The notes under the pieces are model-generated. The model was not told the origin of the DNA and searched no databases. It saw nothing but the letters and a program-made list of their open reading frames with translations. Positions 49,399 through 60,608 of a stretch of DNA of 64,000 nt are shown piece after piece. A program made the translations under genes and the position numbers. The first letter of the stretch is position 1, and each line of letters begins with the position of its first letter. The stretch comes from Melampsora larici-populina 98AG31 (Eukaryota > Basidiomycota > Pucciniomycetes > Pucciniales > Melampsoraceae): assembly GCF_000204055.1 (NCBI RefSeq), contig NW_006768777.1, positions 1,395,877-1,459,876 of the forward strand, given 5' to 3'.

Positions 49399-50385
49399 AG
49401 GTCGCGTCCAACAGGCACTGTGATATGGGTGCATGTTGATGATGGGGTGGTGACTGGGAGCAGTGTGGAGTTATTGAGAGAGGTGGCAAAGGTGTTAGTT
49501 GTGGAGTTGAAAATCAGATGGTCAGAGACTTTAGATTGTATTGTGGGGATGGATGTGAAGAGATTGGAAGACAGGAGTTTTGGACTTTCACAAGCAGGTC
49601 TCACAAACAAAATTGTACGGGATTTCTCGGAAACACCGGGGAAAGCAACTACACCTTCATATGCTGCAAATTTTCCAGCTTCACCAACCAACAAAGAAGA
49701 AGAAATTGACAAGACCAGATATCTATCAGTGATAGGCTGATTAAATTACTTAGCCGTAGCGACTAGACCCAATCTCACGTATGCAACAAATTTTCTTGCA
49801 CAATTCTCAGCAAGACCCACCAATCAACATTGGGCAGCAGTTCAACACATGATGAGATCTCTCAAGACAACCGGGGTAGTGAAATTAAGTTTGAAACCGT
49901 TGAAAGGTGAAGTGAAGACAGGTCTACACACTTATGTAGATGCGAACTGGGGAGGTGAATACTCAAGATCAGTGCATGGTTACACCACTTTCTTTTTGGG
50001 TTGCCCACTAGCGTGGACATCAAAAAGGAAAGGGTGTGTAGCAACATCTACTTGCCACCCTGAGTATATGGTGTTGGGAACGGCAGCTCAGGAGGCAGTA
50101 TGGTTGAGGAACTTAGTTGGTGATGTTATTGGAGCAATGGGTCCGGTGAAGCGTTTTTGTGATAATACTTGATCAGCCATCCACGTGTCGAAGGACAATT
50201 CATCAAATAAGAGAACAAGGAACACAGATTGAGAATTTTACTATGTGAATGAGCAACTTTTCAAAGGAACAGTTACGTTACACTGGGTTGAAATTGAATC
50301 AAAAAATCAAAAGGCAGATATATTCACTGAGGCGCTGGGCCCATATTTGTTCAAATCTGGGAAGTGGAATTTAGGGTTGACATGA
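49399..50385 (+). pseudogene. Ty1/copia polyprotein fragment (reverse transcriptase end and RNase H)
   Basis: The fragment opens in the reverse transcriptase at IWVHVDDGVVTGSS and runs through SQAGLTNKIVRDF, LNYLAVATRPNLTYATNFLA, RPTNQHWAAVQHMMRSLKTT, YVDANWGGEYSRSVHGYTTF and LAWTSKRKGCVATSTCHPEY, the classical copia RNase H motifs. It ends IESKNQKADIFTEALGPYLF and KWNLGLT at 50385. TGA stops interrupt the single frame at 49738-49740, 50170-50172 and 50230-50232. The 5' part (gag, protease, integrase) is missing. A purine-rich GAAGTGGAATTTAGGG at the end may be the polypurine tract. Confidence 0.85.
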
Positions 50386-50943
50386 TTTTTTTCTTTCTCA
50401 ATTTCCTGTTTTTTTTTTCAATTCTCTTCTTTTCAATGATGTTGAACTCAATTTTTTGATGTGTGCGAGTTTCTTACTTTATTTTTTTTCTTTCTTCTTT
50501 CTTTATATCTTTCAAGTTTTTCTGAAGACGAGTGCTGTGGCTTGTTGTGGGGGGGTGTTGTAAAGCTATGGGGTTACACGGCTGCACCACAGAGTGTCAT
50601 GTGCGTGATATGTTGTACAGCTTCTTGTAGTCAAGTCTCTCCTCCTTGGCGGAAGCCTTCCACATCACTTACCATTGTGGATAGGGCTGATCCCCAAGCC
50701 CCGGAAAATCGGGGATCTCCACGGTCTCCCACAACGGAGTCGGGGGTGTTCTGACCCCCAGATGATACCAAGCCCCCGGGGGATGGTTGGTCCCGGTTGT
50801 TGTTCCAGTAGGCAGAAAAAAACCAGTTCTCCGTGGGGAATTGTGAATTTTTGGGGGCAAGATCAAGGTATGCATGGCGACAAAGGGGCTGAAGAAATTC
50901 ATACTTATTACTAGTATGTACAAGTGATTAAACCACAATCTGA
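50386..50943. other. Flank of copia fragment and probable 3' end of a hAT element
   Basis: T/C-rich to 50520, then GC-rich with several CCCCC/GGGGG runs (50690-50790), which resemble hAT terminal regions. No gene. Confidence 0.3.
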
Positions 50944-51108
50944 TCAATCAATTTGAATAGCAGTGTTCTTACAACGGTACAAGTGTCCAAAGACAAAATA
51001 CCAGTCTTTCAGACACACAAGAGCCTTGACTGTTTGGCAGGAGAGACAGCTTCTTGAGGGGCATAAGACAGTCCTTGCTTTACTGAACACTTGTTCAGAA
51101 GGAGTACT

Positions 51109-51770
51109 CAATTGAACGTTGCAGAGCAACGTCATGCTGACACTGCAAATATAATGTGTTTTTCCAAGGTGAAAAATGATTGCATTTGTTTTACAAAATG
51201 ATTAAAAATGCATTAAATCTGCATTAAATCTGCATTAAATCTGCATTCTTCTGCATTAATTCTGCATTATTAATCATTTTGTGCATTAAACTCAATCATT
51301 TTTTGACTTGGAAAAATACATTATTTTTGCAGTGTGAAGAGAGCAGGACATGTATTATCAACTGTGCATTTTAGAAGAATGGTTTCTTTCTAACATCATG
51401 ACGTGATCAAATGTGTTTGATTCATTTGTATATTAGAACAGTGTTGTACACTTATTATTGTTCTTTTCTTTCATCGAACTCATTACTAGAATTCCTTACA
51501 ATCTCCATTTCTTAAATTGTGGATTTCTTTTCAATCACACATCGGTCTTGTATAAGACTGATATCTGATCTTGATTTTTCTCAGGTGTTAGTGATTGTTG
51601 TTTCTGAATAGTTCTCTCTTCTGCAAACCATCAAACTCATTACTAGAATTCCTTACAATCTCCTTGTCTTAGATTGTGGATTTCTTTTTGATCACACATC
51701 AGTCTTGTATAAGACTGATATCTGATCTACGTTCTTCTCAGACAAAAGAACCGTCCACGCCTGAATCTCT
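51109..51770. mobile_element. 662-bp insertion in the hAT dimerisation domain, probably LTR-derived
   Basis: TACT flanks the insert at 51105-51108 and 51771-51774. The interior has a duplicated block of about 110 bp (51477-51584 and 51629-51741) beginning AACTCATTACTAGAATTCC and ending in TCTCAG. It also carries a MITE at 51141-51334. There is no ORF. A 4-bp duplication and lack of inverted ends favour a solo LTR, but the TG/CA termini expected of an LTR are not seen. Confidence 0.5.
51141..51334. mobile_element. CACTA-type MITE, 194 bp
   Basis: Ends are CACTGCAAATATAATG and (minus strand) CACTGCAAAAATAATG, inverted repeats of about 40 bp with a few mismatches, flanked by TGA on both sides. 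CACTG ends with a 3-bp duplication indicate the CACTA/EnSpm type. The centre has five tandem TGCATT-based repeats (about 51210-51270). Confidence 0.82.
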
Positions 51771-52877
51771 TACTTGTGGCTGGCATTGCAAGATAGCACC
51801 TTGCCATACGAGCTAAGAGTGGAAAGGCTGGGGCTTGGCCTTGCCAATGGATGAGGACCTCAGCATCATAGTCCTTGGTGATCTCTCCAAGATAGCGGTT
51901 CAGCTCGCTAGTAGTGGACCATGAGTGCCCCTGTCTACATTACCAAAGATCTCTTCATGTAGGCAAGATTGTTTTTTTGGTCGATTGGTTAGGTTGGGAG
52001 TGTTGGACTCGTTCCCCGCAGATGATCCAAACTTTTGACTTTCATGTATAAAGATTTCCTTGAGCAATGAGGGTGTGGTACCGTAATTAGACAGAAAATT
52101 GGCTGTAGCCTCTTTCTGTTTATCAAAGTTGTATTGAAAAGCCTCAGCAATGTACTGAGATTGTCAAAGGCTGAATTTGATTACTAACCTCAAAGTAGTT
52201 CATGTTGATGCGTGGATCAAGGATAGTGGCACAAATTGCCGCTGTCTTTTTAATAAGCAATTTAAAATATTTGTCCAGATTGCTAATCATATCTTGGGCA
52301 GCAGGAATGAGCTGTTTGTGGTGGTACATTTGTTGAACCTATTAGATGAACAGTGAATACAAAATTAGAATGATGATATAGGATCAAGATTTGATGAAAA
52401 CTTACCCGCTTCAATCCTTTCATTACACTGATGTATGTTGGTATCATGCTGTGCATTGTTGGAAATCTGGACTTACACATCGTGTCTGTGGCATCACAAA
52501 GTGGCTTGAGGCAGTTACACATTTGCTGGGGTTGATCCCATTCAATCTTAGACATAGCAAACCGTTTACAATCGGGTCTCTGACAGAACTTCTCAACAGC
52601 ATCTTGGAGACTGAGGACACAAAGGAACATCATGAATGTTGAATTCCAGAGAGTTTTGACATCTTGTACCAAATTTACAGTGGTCTGGTTAGATTTTGAT
52701 TGAACAGATTCAGATCGAGGTTGAGGTTGTGGCAGATCTTGAATGTTGGCGGTGTCTTCAAGGATTTCTTGAAGTGAAGAATCTTGAAGGCTAGTGTCAA
52801 CATTGGAATTGAGAATGCCACCTGCTCTTTTGACTGAGCAAATAGATTTAACTATGTCTGCAAAAGCCTCTGATCGT

Positions 52878-54502
52878 TGTAGAACTTATAACCCAACAAG
52901 GGTTATACAGAGCTGGAAGAGGATAAGCTACTAATAAAATGACTAGTAGAAGTTGTCTGAGACTGCTCTTCTAAAACAACACAATCAGGAAAAGACACTG
53001 TTGTATTGAGTACAGATAAGGCACCAGAGAAATATATCTTCACACATATTTTAACTTCAAAAGCACAATTTTTATTACTATCAACACTGCTATAGTGTTA
53101 TTCCCAAATGATAACTGAAGAAATAAGCAATATCTTATTGATATTATTCCCAATGAGTTTTTTTGACTATAAAACTAAAGTAAATTTCTCTTTATAGCTG
53201 TAATAAAGGGTGTATTTAAGTGACCAGGTACTATTAAAATAAGTTTATAATGATAAACAAAATAATCACTCCGTAAATGATAAAGAAAAAAGGGGAACAA
53301 CAGTCCCAGAATCCTCTCAAAGTTTATATAAAAATGTACTCCAACTTTTACAATGGTCAACAGCCTCAAAACCAATCAAATCCGCCCAGAAATCCCCAAA
53401 AACCCTATGATGACGCAATGTAACAATTTTTTTACCAATAAATGATGTAATTTTCACAGCCAAAAGTGATCAATGACGCAATAATATGATGTACAGCACT
53501 TCTTATGATGAATACAGGTGATTTTTTCCTTGTAAACTAGCTGAAAGCCAAATTTTGAGATTACGAATTTTTTCAGATGTGCTCCAATTTTTGATTACTA
53601 AAGTGCATCTTGTAGCCCTCGTGTTACTGATCATTTATGACACCCATATGACCTATTTCTGATGAGTGATGAGTAAGATATTGAGTTGTGAAGTTAAGGT
53701 TTTGAGCATTCCATGTTGACTTGTGACTGTAAATTCGAGATTCACACCAATTTCTTATTTGCCTTATAACTTTTTACATACACCTCCACAACTATTGATT
53801 TAAAGCTTGTACATTATGTAATCCCCTCTTCTGCGTTGAATGAGCTATCTAGCAACCTAATCTGACGTCATTTGACATATGTAATAAGGTGAAAACCTTC
53901 ATTTTTGACGAAATTCACCCATTTTCTTCACTTTTCACAGGTGCTACTCTCTTTTTCTTGCTCATGTAATATGAAATCATCCTCTATAACCTTGAAAATC
54001 CCGGAACATCCTCTTGGCAACCTTAAATTTCACTATTACCACCATTACATATGCAAACTACTTGTATACCTCTTGTTTACCAACTTTGAAAAAGTACCTT
54101 TTCTCTAATAACTCCTGTTTCCTCTTATCAACCTTCAGGATTAAAATTGTTATGGTATAATATAATGTTGTTCTTTCATATCCTCACCTCATAATACCCA
54201 TAACTTTATTATTACTACCCTAAAAACCATTTTTCAACCTGTATACCTATATTTTTGACTTTTTCTTATGTTTTTCTTTCTTTCTTTTTGTAATAACTTT
54301 GTGAATGAACTCTAATGATCTTAATAAGTAATGTGAAATAAAATGATGTAATGTTAACTCAATGACCAATACATAAGCCTATAAGAGCTTCAATTGATCC
54401 AAAAACCTCCATTTCACATTTTCTGACCTGCTAAACTTTTCTAATAAACTGGTAAACTACTAAATATGAGTTTTTGATTGATCCCTTAAATTGATCACCA
54501 CT
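52878..54502 (-). repeat. Solo LTR 3
   Basis: About 1625 bp, starting TGTAGAACTTATAACCC and ending GATCACCACT where the other LTRs end in CA. It is closely similar to LTR 2 along its whole length. The left neighbour is hAT coding sequence, the right neighbour a different hAT's coding sequence. Neither a primer site, nor a polypurine tract, nor matching flanking bases are present (ATCGT on the left, TAATA on the right). The hairpin is at 52888-52906. Confidence 0.8.
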
Positions 54503-57500
54503 TAATAATGGCTGTTCCACCTTGTTTTACAGGGCCGTTTAAGCATGCGGCCCTTGTATCCCAAGCGAGTGGAACATGCCTCGAAGTCACTGCGACGTGA
54601 GGCACTACTCGCGATTTGACCCGAGAGGGTATCAACCTGTATGAAAAAAGATAACAATAAGTATCAGTTTGACATCAAAATTGAAGGCAGACAAGAAGAT
54701 GATGATGAGTAATCACCTTGGCAAGGGCCAAAGCTACCACATCTTCTGGTAGGTTGCCTTCAAGGCTATCATCAATAGCCTTGTCCTCATCATCAACACC
54801 ATCAGGCTGGTCAGGAAGACCAGCCTCGTCTTCCTCCGAGTCCGACTTGGGGTCATCAATGTGAATGTTGCCCTTGCCATCGTTCACCTCGAGCGCGGGA
54901 ATTGGGAGAGCCACTCCACTTGGAGTAGTTGATTTCAATTTACTAACCTTCACACTGAGTGCTCTCAAACCATGGCCAACTGTCAAGTTGAGCTTATGTG
55001 CATAGCATTTGATATGATGTCTGGATTGATCCCAGTGGACTGATTTGTCGGCTTTTGAAAACATTGACTTAACCTTGGTAGCCATCGGACCGTTGTTGCC
55101 TCCGCTGTCAGTGGTCTGAGCGAGCATGTGAGTAAATTTTGAAAGATTGAATTAGCAAAACATCAAGGATCCCACTATTTAGCGCCCTCGGAACAGTATC
55201 CGGCGCCCCCTCTCGGGTCGGACACCAGGCTACAAACATTTCAGGCGCCCCTTCTTAAAAAAAGGGGCTCCACATTGGGGCTCCCACATTATTTACCTCA
55301 ACTCAAAACTTGCCTTCTTCTTTGTTGATTGTACAACAGTTTTTTTGTACATATACACAATTTATCTGAAGTAAGCAAAGTAAAAAATGAGCAATTGTCC
55401 CATTTCTTTGATGTTTGCAAGCGGAGCTCACTGAGCACCTAAGACCATACTTGGCATGAACATATCAGAGATTGACAGCATACATAGAAGTTTTATACAA
55501 GGATATCGGCCATTCATACAACATACAGTAGGGGTTACTCCAACAAGAACAACAAGAAAGAGACAAAAAAACAAGTGAGCTAGGTATTGTCAAGTCAAAC
55601 AGAGCACTTGAGATAAGGATGCGAGAGGCGGGAGGATTAGAATGGGGTTTACTCTGGAGGAAGCATGTTAGTATTTGGGTCATAGAAGAGCGTCTAGATT
55701 ATACATAAAGGTGTGAGTAGATTTGAGACAAAGCGTAAGGATCAACGTGAGGATCAATGTCGAGTCAATGTGGGAATTGATTTCGGAATCAATCTCGGAA
55801 TCAATCTTGGAATCGATGCATGACCTGGTTACACGCGTGACTGAACCAAGAGAGTGTTTGAGAGATAGGCCCTGGAGTCAAAGAAGGTGACTAGATTGAC
55901 CAAGGGTGGGTATGAGGATCACAGAATGGCTTGTTGAAAAGCATTAGGGGATAGACAAAATCAAAAGATAAAAATACCAAGAGTTGGTGAAGATGGATGA
56001 TAAATCGGATTGCAAAAGGTACCAAAGTGAAGTGGAAGGTTGAGAATCAAGTCGATGTTGTGTTGGTTGAAGTCTCGAACACAAAAGCCAAGGATTCCTT
56101 GGATAAGGAAAGGTTTTTACTGTTGTTAAGCAAAGGAAAGGTTGATAGTGATAGCTGAGTTTGTGTTGTTTGGGTAGGTTGACCGTTGGTTTGGGTGAGT
56201 TTAGGCAGAGAATTGGACAAGGGAAGAAAGTTCGAGAGAGTCCACATATTGTAAGTGGATGCCTTACCTCGCTTGAGGGCAGGGCCGTCCGTGTATGCAA
56301 GGGGCCGGTCCGGGCACTTAATAAATTAGGTGCCCTTTTGTCTAATTTGATGATGTTTGTTGCACCATCAAGGATGAGAGGGCATAAAATAGGTCAATTA
56401 AGAATTCAAAGGAGGCTCATTTGCAATATTGTGCCCTGTTTTGGAGCCCTCAAGGAGCCCTCGAGGTCCGAGTGTGCGAATTATAGGCTGAAAATCGTCG
56501 GCTGGCAACGGGCCACGCGGGTTTTTGGAGAAACCCGAGGGGCGCCGGATATCACCCAGGGGGGCGCTAAATAGTGGGATCCAACATCAATAGAGACATC
56601 AAAAAGAATAAGAAATTGTAAGAGATTGCTTATCTTTTTGTGAAGCCCGTGTTGGATTGAAAACCGTCCAATGGGTCTTGCAAGAAGGGCTCCAAAGTGT
56701 TGCCAACCGACCATCTTCAGTGTAAGGTGTGTCAATTAGTATTCCCAATTACTATCATTGTAATTGGCTGATGCCCCCACAAAGGCATAACGGTTCCCCT
56801 TAGTAGTCCAGACATCATGTATCAAGCAAAATTTACCTTTGTTTTGCTTGATACACAGAAAGAAATTCATATTATATACTGACAAAGTTTTGAAAATCAA
56901 AAACTCACATACCTTAAGAGTATTCTGACATTATTGTGCAAGCCAGCAAACAGATGAAGAGATTGCTGAGCTGCCCACGTTTTTGACCTGACTACTGCAC
57001 CTCAATTGACGCAGTTGAAAGAGGTACATAGGAGGGGATCTTCAAATCAATACCAAGGTGAGGCATGCCAAACCACCCACATGAGCAAGATCATGTTCAA
57101 AAGGTCGGCTGAAAATGCTGGTCCAGATAAGTATGAGTCCAGTTTTCCCGACTTTGCTAGTTTCTTCTCAGCCTGTTCCTTTTCAGTGTATGACGGTGGA
57201 AGAATGACACCTGCAGCTATTGCTTTGTGACGGTTCACACATTGAGGTCAACCATCCCCACCATCTTGATGGCTCCATAGGCCCCAATATGATCTATCAC
57301 CACCAGTATACAACTTAGGACACCAGCGACATTTGTATTTTTGATCCTACAGAAGAATGACTATGGTCAGTAATGCAATAGACATACAATATGGTATATA
57401 ACTCAGTCTCAAGGCAGGAAAAAGTAAGGAAGGTACATACTTTAGGTGGGTAAAAGTACTTAAGAAGGTCCTCAACACAATTTGATTGAACCGTGTTATA

Positions 57501-58150
57501 TCCAGGTTCACTGTTCTCCCCAACAAATTCCACATCAGAGTCTTGATTGAGGTCCACGCCTTTTGGCACCTCAAAGGCCTAACATATTTGTTATTGAAAG
57601 AACATCATCAGTTTAACATCTCAATGTGGTATATGTGAGTTTAGATGTTAAACTTACATCCAACCTGTCCGATCTAGCTTCCGTTGATGATCAAGGTGTG
57701 CCACTTGATGAGGCTGCAGTTACACTTCCAGACAGTGATCTGGCTCGTTTACTAATTGAAGAACAAGACTAGCAAAGTAAACAAAAACATATGAATTGGT
57801 GAGTTTGTGTCAACTTTGTTATCAATTTCTGTGCAGATAAATGAACTCACCTTTCCTTGCGTGGTTTTCTTGGCCTTTGGTTGACCTGATGCTGAGGTTG
57901 TAGTCTTCTTATTCTTGTTGATGGGAGGTCAAGGTGACGCGGAACAATTAGGAAGAGGGCCTGGTGTATCTTCTGATGATCCATCCTCAGAGTCATCCTC
58001 AGGAACTGCAAGAGCTGTTCGGGAGTCTTTTGGAGGTATGATGAAACCTGGATTGGTTCTACATGAGCTAGGTGGACGGAGTTGTCTAGTAGAGAGTTGA
58101 CTGGGAACTTTGAGCGAGCTTTGGTTTGAACTGGTTTGGGAGGGAGCCAT
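54503..58150 (-). pseudogene. hAT transposase N-terminal and core part, broken by stops, insertion and LTR
   Basis: It belongs with the nested hAT at 23866-28157. From 58150 on the minus strand: MAPSQTSSNQ Ser-rich N-terminus, VDLNQDSDVEFVGENSEP, finger KYKCRWCPKLYTGGDRSYW, KAIAAGVILPPSYTEKEQ with LLNMILLMWVVW, IHDVWTTKGNRYAF, LARPIGRFSIQHGLHKK, MLAQTTDSGGNNGPM, CYAHKLNLTVGHGL, an acidic segment, and finally RRSDFEACSTRLGYKGRMLK with TRWNSHY next to the solo LTR. TGA stops are at 57929-57931, 57248-57250, 57047-57049 and 57002-57004, and TAA at 56736-56738. The region 55167-56582 is an inserted element lying in an intron. The C-terminal half is missing. Confidence 0.8.
55167..56582. mobile_element. 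Non-autonomous hAT element, 1416 bp, with 8-bp target duplication
   Basis: Both ends read GGATCCCACTATTTAGCGCC inward, 20 identical bases, with imperfect similarity continuing to about 50 bp (ATCCGGCGCCCC in both). AACATCAA flanks the element at 55159-55166 and 56583-56590, a perfect 8-bp duplication as made by hAT transposases. No transposase is encoded; internal frames are short and unrecognised. It interrupts the intron of another hAT's transposase gene. Confidence 0.93.
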
Positions 58151-59190
58151 TGGAGTTGATATTCGGGAAGGAGATCAAAATAAATGTAAGCAAATGGACT
58201 TATGTTGATGGTAAGGCTATTATCAAGGGTTTTTTGGTTAGATACACTGACCGGATGAGAAATTTGATCCAGGGTATCAAAGCATGGGAACCACAGGTCA
58301 GCTGTATTCAAAGACCTTGCCAGGGGTCACCGTCCATTGTTTTGAAGACGGTCAGACCAGATTGATTGAGATGTGGTTGTCGTGGTATGATTGACTTGAT
58401 GAACGAGGAGGTGGTGGCGGCAGCTAAAGTGTCCAGCCTGTACATCGGCCCCTGGGCCTGGGTACAGGGTTGTGGCTCTGCTAAATGAGCGCTGAGTCAC
58501 ACCCGGGCCGGATTGCGGAGCGGCTGCCCCGCTCTGGGAATTTCCAGCCCGGGTAAGCAGAGCAAAGGCCCCGCTCTATATTTGGGCGCACAGAGCGCCC
58601 AGAAAGGGGCTGTGGTAATTAAAAGTATTCAAGAGACAAATACACAATTCATTTTTAGTTTTATTTTATTTTTTTATTTTATTTTATTCATTTCATTTTA
58701 TCATTTTATCATTTTATTTCATCATATTTCAGTTTATTTCATTTTATTTTTATATGTTACATGTTGATTTTTGAGTGTAATGGTTATGTGTAGGGGGTGT
58801 AGTGTAAAATGAAGCCAAAAGTCGAAATTATGGGTTTAGAACTTATGTGTAGTTGGGTGGTTCATGGGTTATGTAGAGTATACAGGTCTGAAGTTGGAAT
58901 TTTGAAAATTATGGGTTTTAATAGTTATGGTTACAGATGTGTATGGTTTTAACAAGTTATGTGAGGGAATCATGGTTTTGAAGTATGGGTTTAAATAAGG
59001 TCAAATTTCAAAAATCCAACAACTCAGACAGATAGTGGTAAACTGGGGTGGTGGTAAACTGGGGTGGTAAACTGAAAAAGCAAGCAGGGATCACTTTGAA
59101 AGATAGATTTATGGGATTATCAAACAACAGCATTGGCAAATTAAACATTACATATGAAAAGGGTGGATTTGAAACTCGGAAATCACTTTC
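58151..59190. other. End of hAT element, ATTTTATTTT tract and unassigned sequence
   Basis: 58420-58620 is GC-rich with GGGCC/GGCCC and GAGCG/CGCTC words, probably the subterminal region of the hAT whose transposase starts at 58150. 58655-58755 is a degenerate TTTTATTTCA-type simple repeat. 59040-59075 has a short GGTGGTAAACTG tandem repeat. No gene is seen. Confidence 0.4.
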
Positions 59191-59199
59191 AAAATCATA

Positions 59200-59739
59200 A
59201 AAAGTGCAGGATCAAAGGGCTTATACGGTTGCCCTAGTTGCCTTTTGGGGAATGTCCCAACTTGGAGAGGTGTGAAAGGCGCAAATTCAGTCGATCAGGT
59301 CCGTGTGAAGGATTTAGTCTGGGATCCTAATGGGGAGTATGTGAATATACGGATAACGGCTGCAAAAACGGCAGCGTTTGGCGAGATACAAGAGATTCAT
59401 CTTAGGAAGCAGCCATCCTTGCTTGATCCGGTGGATGCTGTTTGTAGGCTAATTCAATGCACCAATTTGACTGAAGACAATTTCTTGTACCCGGTCAAAA
59501 ATCAGCGCCGTGTTCTCACTAAATCTTGGTGTCTGACCATCCTTGGGAAGGTCTGGACGTCTTCCACAAAATTGAAACTCACAGGTCACTCATTTCGTGT
59601 TGGAGGTGCTTCCTTACGATGTAATCTAGGATGTGACTTGAGGGATATAGTGGCGATTGGTTGCTGGAATTCCAAGGCGTATCAGTTATACATTAGGGAT
59701 TACAAAATGGAAGACTTGAGGATACTTGCTATTTATTGA
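59200..59739 (+). pseudogene. Tyrosine recombinase (Crypton/DIRS-like) C-terminal fragment
   Basis: The start of the catalytic domain (ALVAFWGMSQLGEV, 59224-59268) is in one frame; the rest (VRVKDLVWDPNGEYVNIRI to 59739) is in another, so a frameshift lies near 59270. Box II is LTGHSFRVGGASLRCNLG (HxxR intact). The GCWNSKAYQLYIRDY segment carries the Trp and the tyrosine region. The box I arginine expected in the LARLGE-type motif is replaced by Gln (codon CAA at about 59251). Such recombinase genes are spread widely in basidiomycetes, often annotated as DNA breaking-rejoining enzymes. The N-terminal part is missing. Confidence 0.75.
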
Positions 59740-60358
59740 GGCAGCTTCAATTGGATTGGAATGATTGAAATGAAATAATAGAGACGTTGTAGATTGGATA
59801 TACAACATTTGGTGCCTCCCTATTGGGAGATGACAATGTGATCGCCCGGTGCCTTGTTAGTTTGCCCGGTTGTGCTGGTCTTGGGGGCCTTGACGACACA
59901 GTCCATAGTAGACGGGGGTTCTCAGGCTCAGGACTATGTCCCAAGTCGTAAGGGAAGAGCTCTATGGGGCCCGGTAGTCCTACCCCCTTAGCTTAGGCTA
60001 GGGGCCCCCCCAAGAAACCTAAAGACTTCTCAAATGGAGGTTTTGGTAGGGCTATGACCCGGCCCTGGCCCTGCCCGGCTGAGTCTGCCTGAGGCTTCCC
60101 ACGACTAGGTCGTGGCCAAGCCCAGGGCCAAAGCCCTAACCTAGTTATATTGACAAAAGCCCCGTCCCCGGGCTTCCCGGGGCCGGGGCGCCGGTAAAAT
60201 TCCAGTCTGGAAAAGGGTAAAGGGCTTGCTGAGTAACCCTCAAGCCTTTCCCAAAGTCCATACCCTTGCACCCTTGTACCTGAAGACTCCCAATACCCCA
60301 TCCTGTCTTGATGTCCCGGCGAAATCTTCACCGCAAAGTCACTGACCTGAATGCCACA
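59740..60358. other. GC-rich stretch upstream of a hAT fragment
   Basis: 59990-60240 has many CCCGG/GGGCC words, similar in style to the hAT subterminal regions seen elsewhere here. No gene is supported. Confidence 0.35.
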
Positions 60359-60608
60359 ATGTCAACAACCTCAAGCCGAACTGCCTCTATCGCACCTTCT
60401 GATTTGGTCTCTGCTGTGGCTAGTGCAGTCAAATTGGACAATACTGCCACCAACCAAACGTCTTGGGTGTGGCAGTATTTTTCAACAGTCACCTTATCCG
60501 ACAAATTGGTCAAGAATATCTGTTGTGCCAACAGGGGCTTTGCTGATCAGGTCAATCAAGATGGTCCTACTGTAGTTTTTAACGAAGAAATTGCCATCGA
60601 TAAGACGT
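60359..60608 (+). pseudogene. hAT transposase N-terminal fragment cut by an LTR element
   Basis: From ATG 60359 the frame reads MSTTSSRTASIAPSD, then TSWVWQYFSTVTLSDKLVKN, which resembles the HVWTYFKKVPNKQINK start of the BED domain in the outer hAT at 28279-30782. The frame runs straight into the LTR at 60609, so the gene is truncated by that insertion. Identification rests on a short similarity. Confidence 0.5.

Larger units (their letters stand above)
50944..52877 (-). pseudogene. hAT transposase C-terminal half, broken
   Basis: On the minus strand from 52877, recognisable blocks are QRSEAFADIVKS, DVKTLWNSTFMMFL, FPTMHSMIPTYISVMKGLK, ICATILDPRINMNYFE, a linker, RYLGEITKDYDAEVLIHW with FPLLARMARCYLAMPATS, and TPSEQVFSKARTVLCPSRSC. 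It belongs with the outer hAT at 28279-30782 (ICATILDPRHKLAYFE and similar). It is broken by a 1-nt frameshift near 51950, by an insertion at 51109-51770 exactly between MPATS and TPSEQVF, and by LTR 3 at its upstream end. The N-terminal half is absent. Confidence 0.8.

Noticed and set aside
54503..54510. A 5-bp target duplication around solo LTR 3
   Set aside because: Flanks ATCGT and TAATA do not match in any register near the LTR ends.
25568..57931. TGA read as an amino acid (recoding or selenocysteine) to explain the many in-frame TGAs
   Set aside because: AXL2 and GPI2 in the same window end at TGA, and the TGAs sit at non-conserved or Arg positions of transposons. Mutation is the simpler explanation.
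50944..58150. One large hAT element interrupted by an LTR
   Set aside because: The two sides belong to different hAT types and each has its own RWNS-like motif, so a single gene would contain that region twice.
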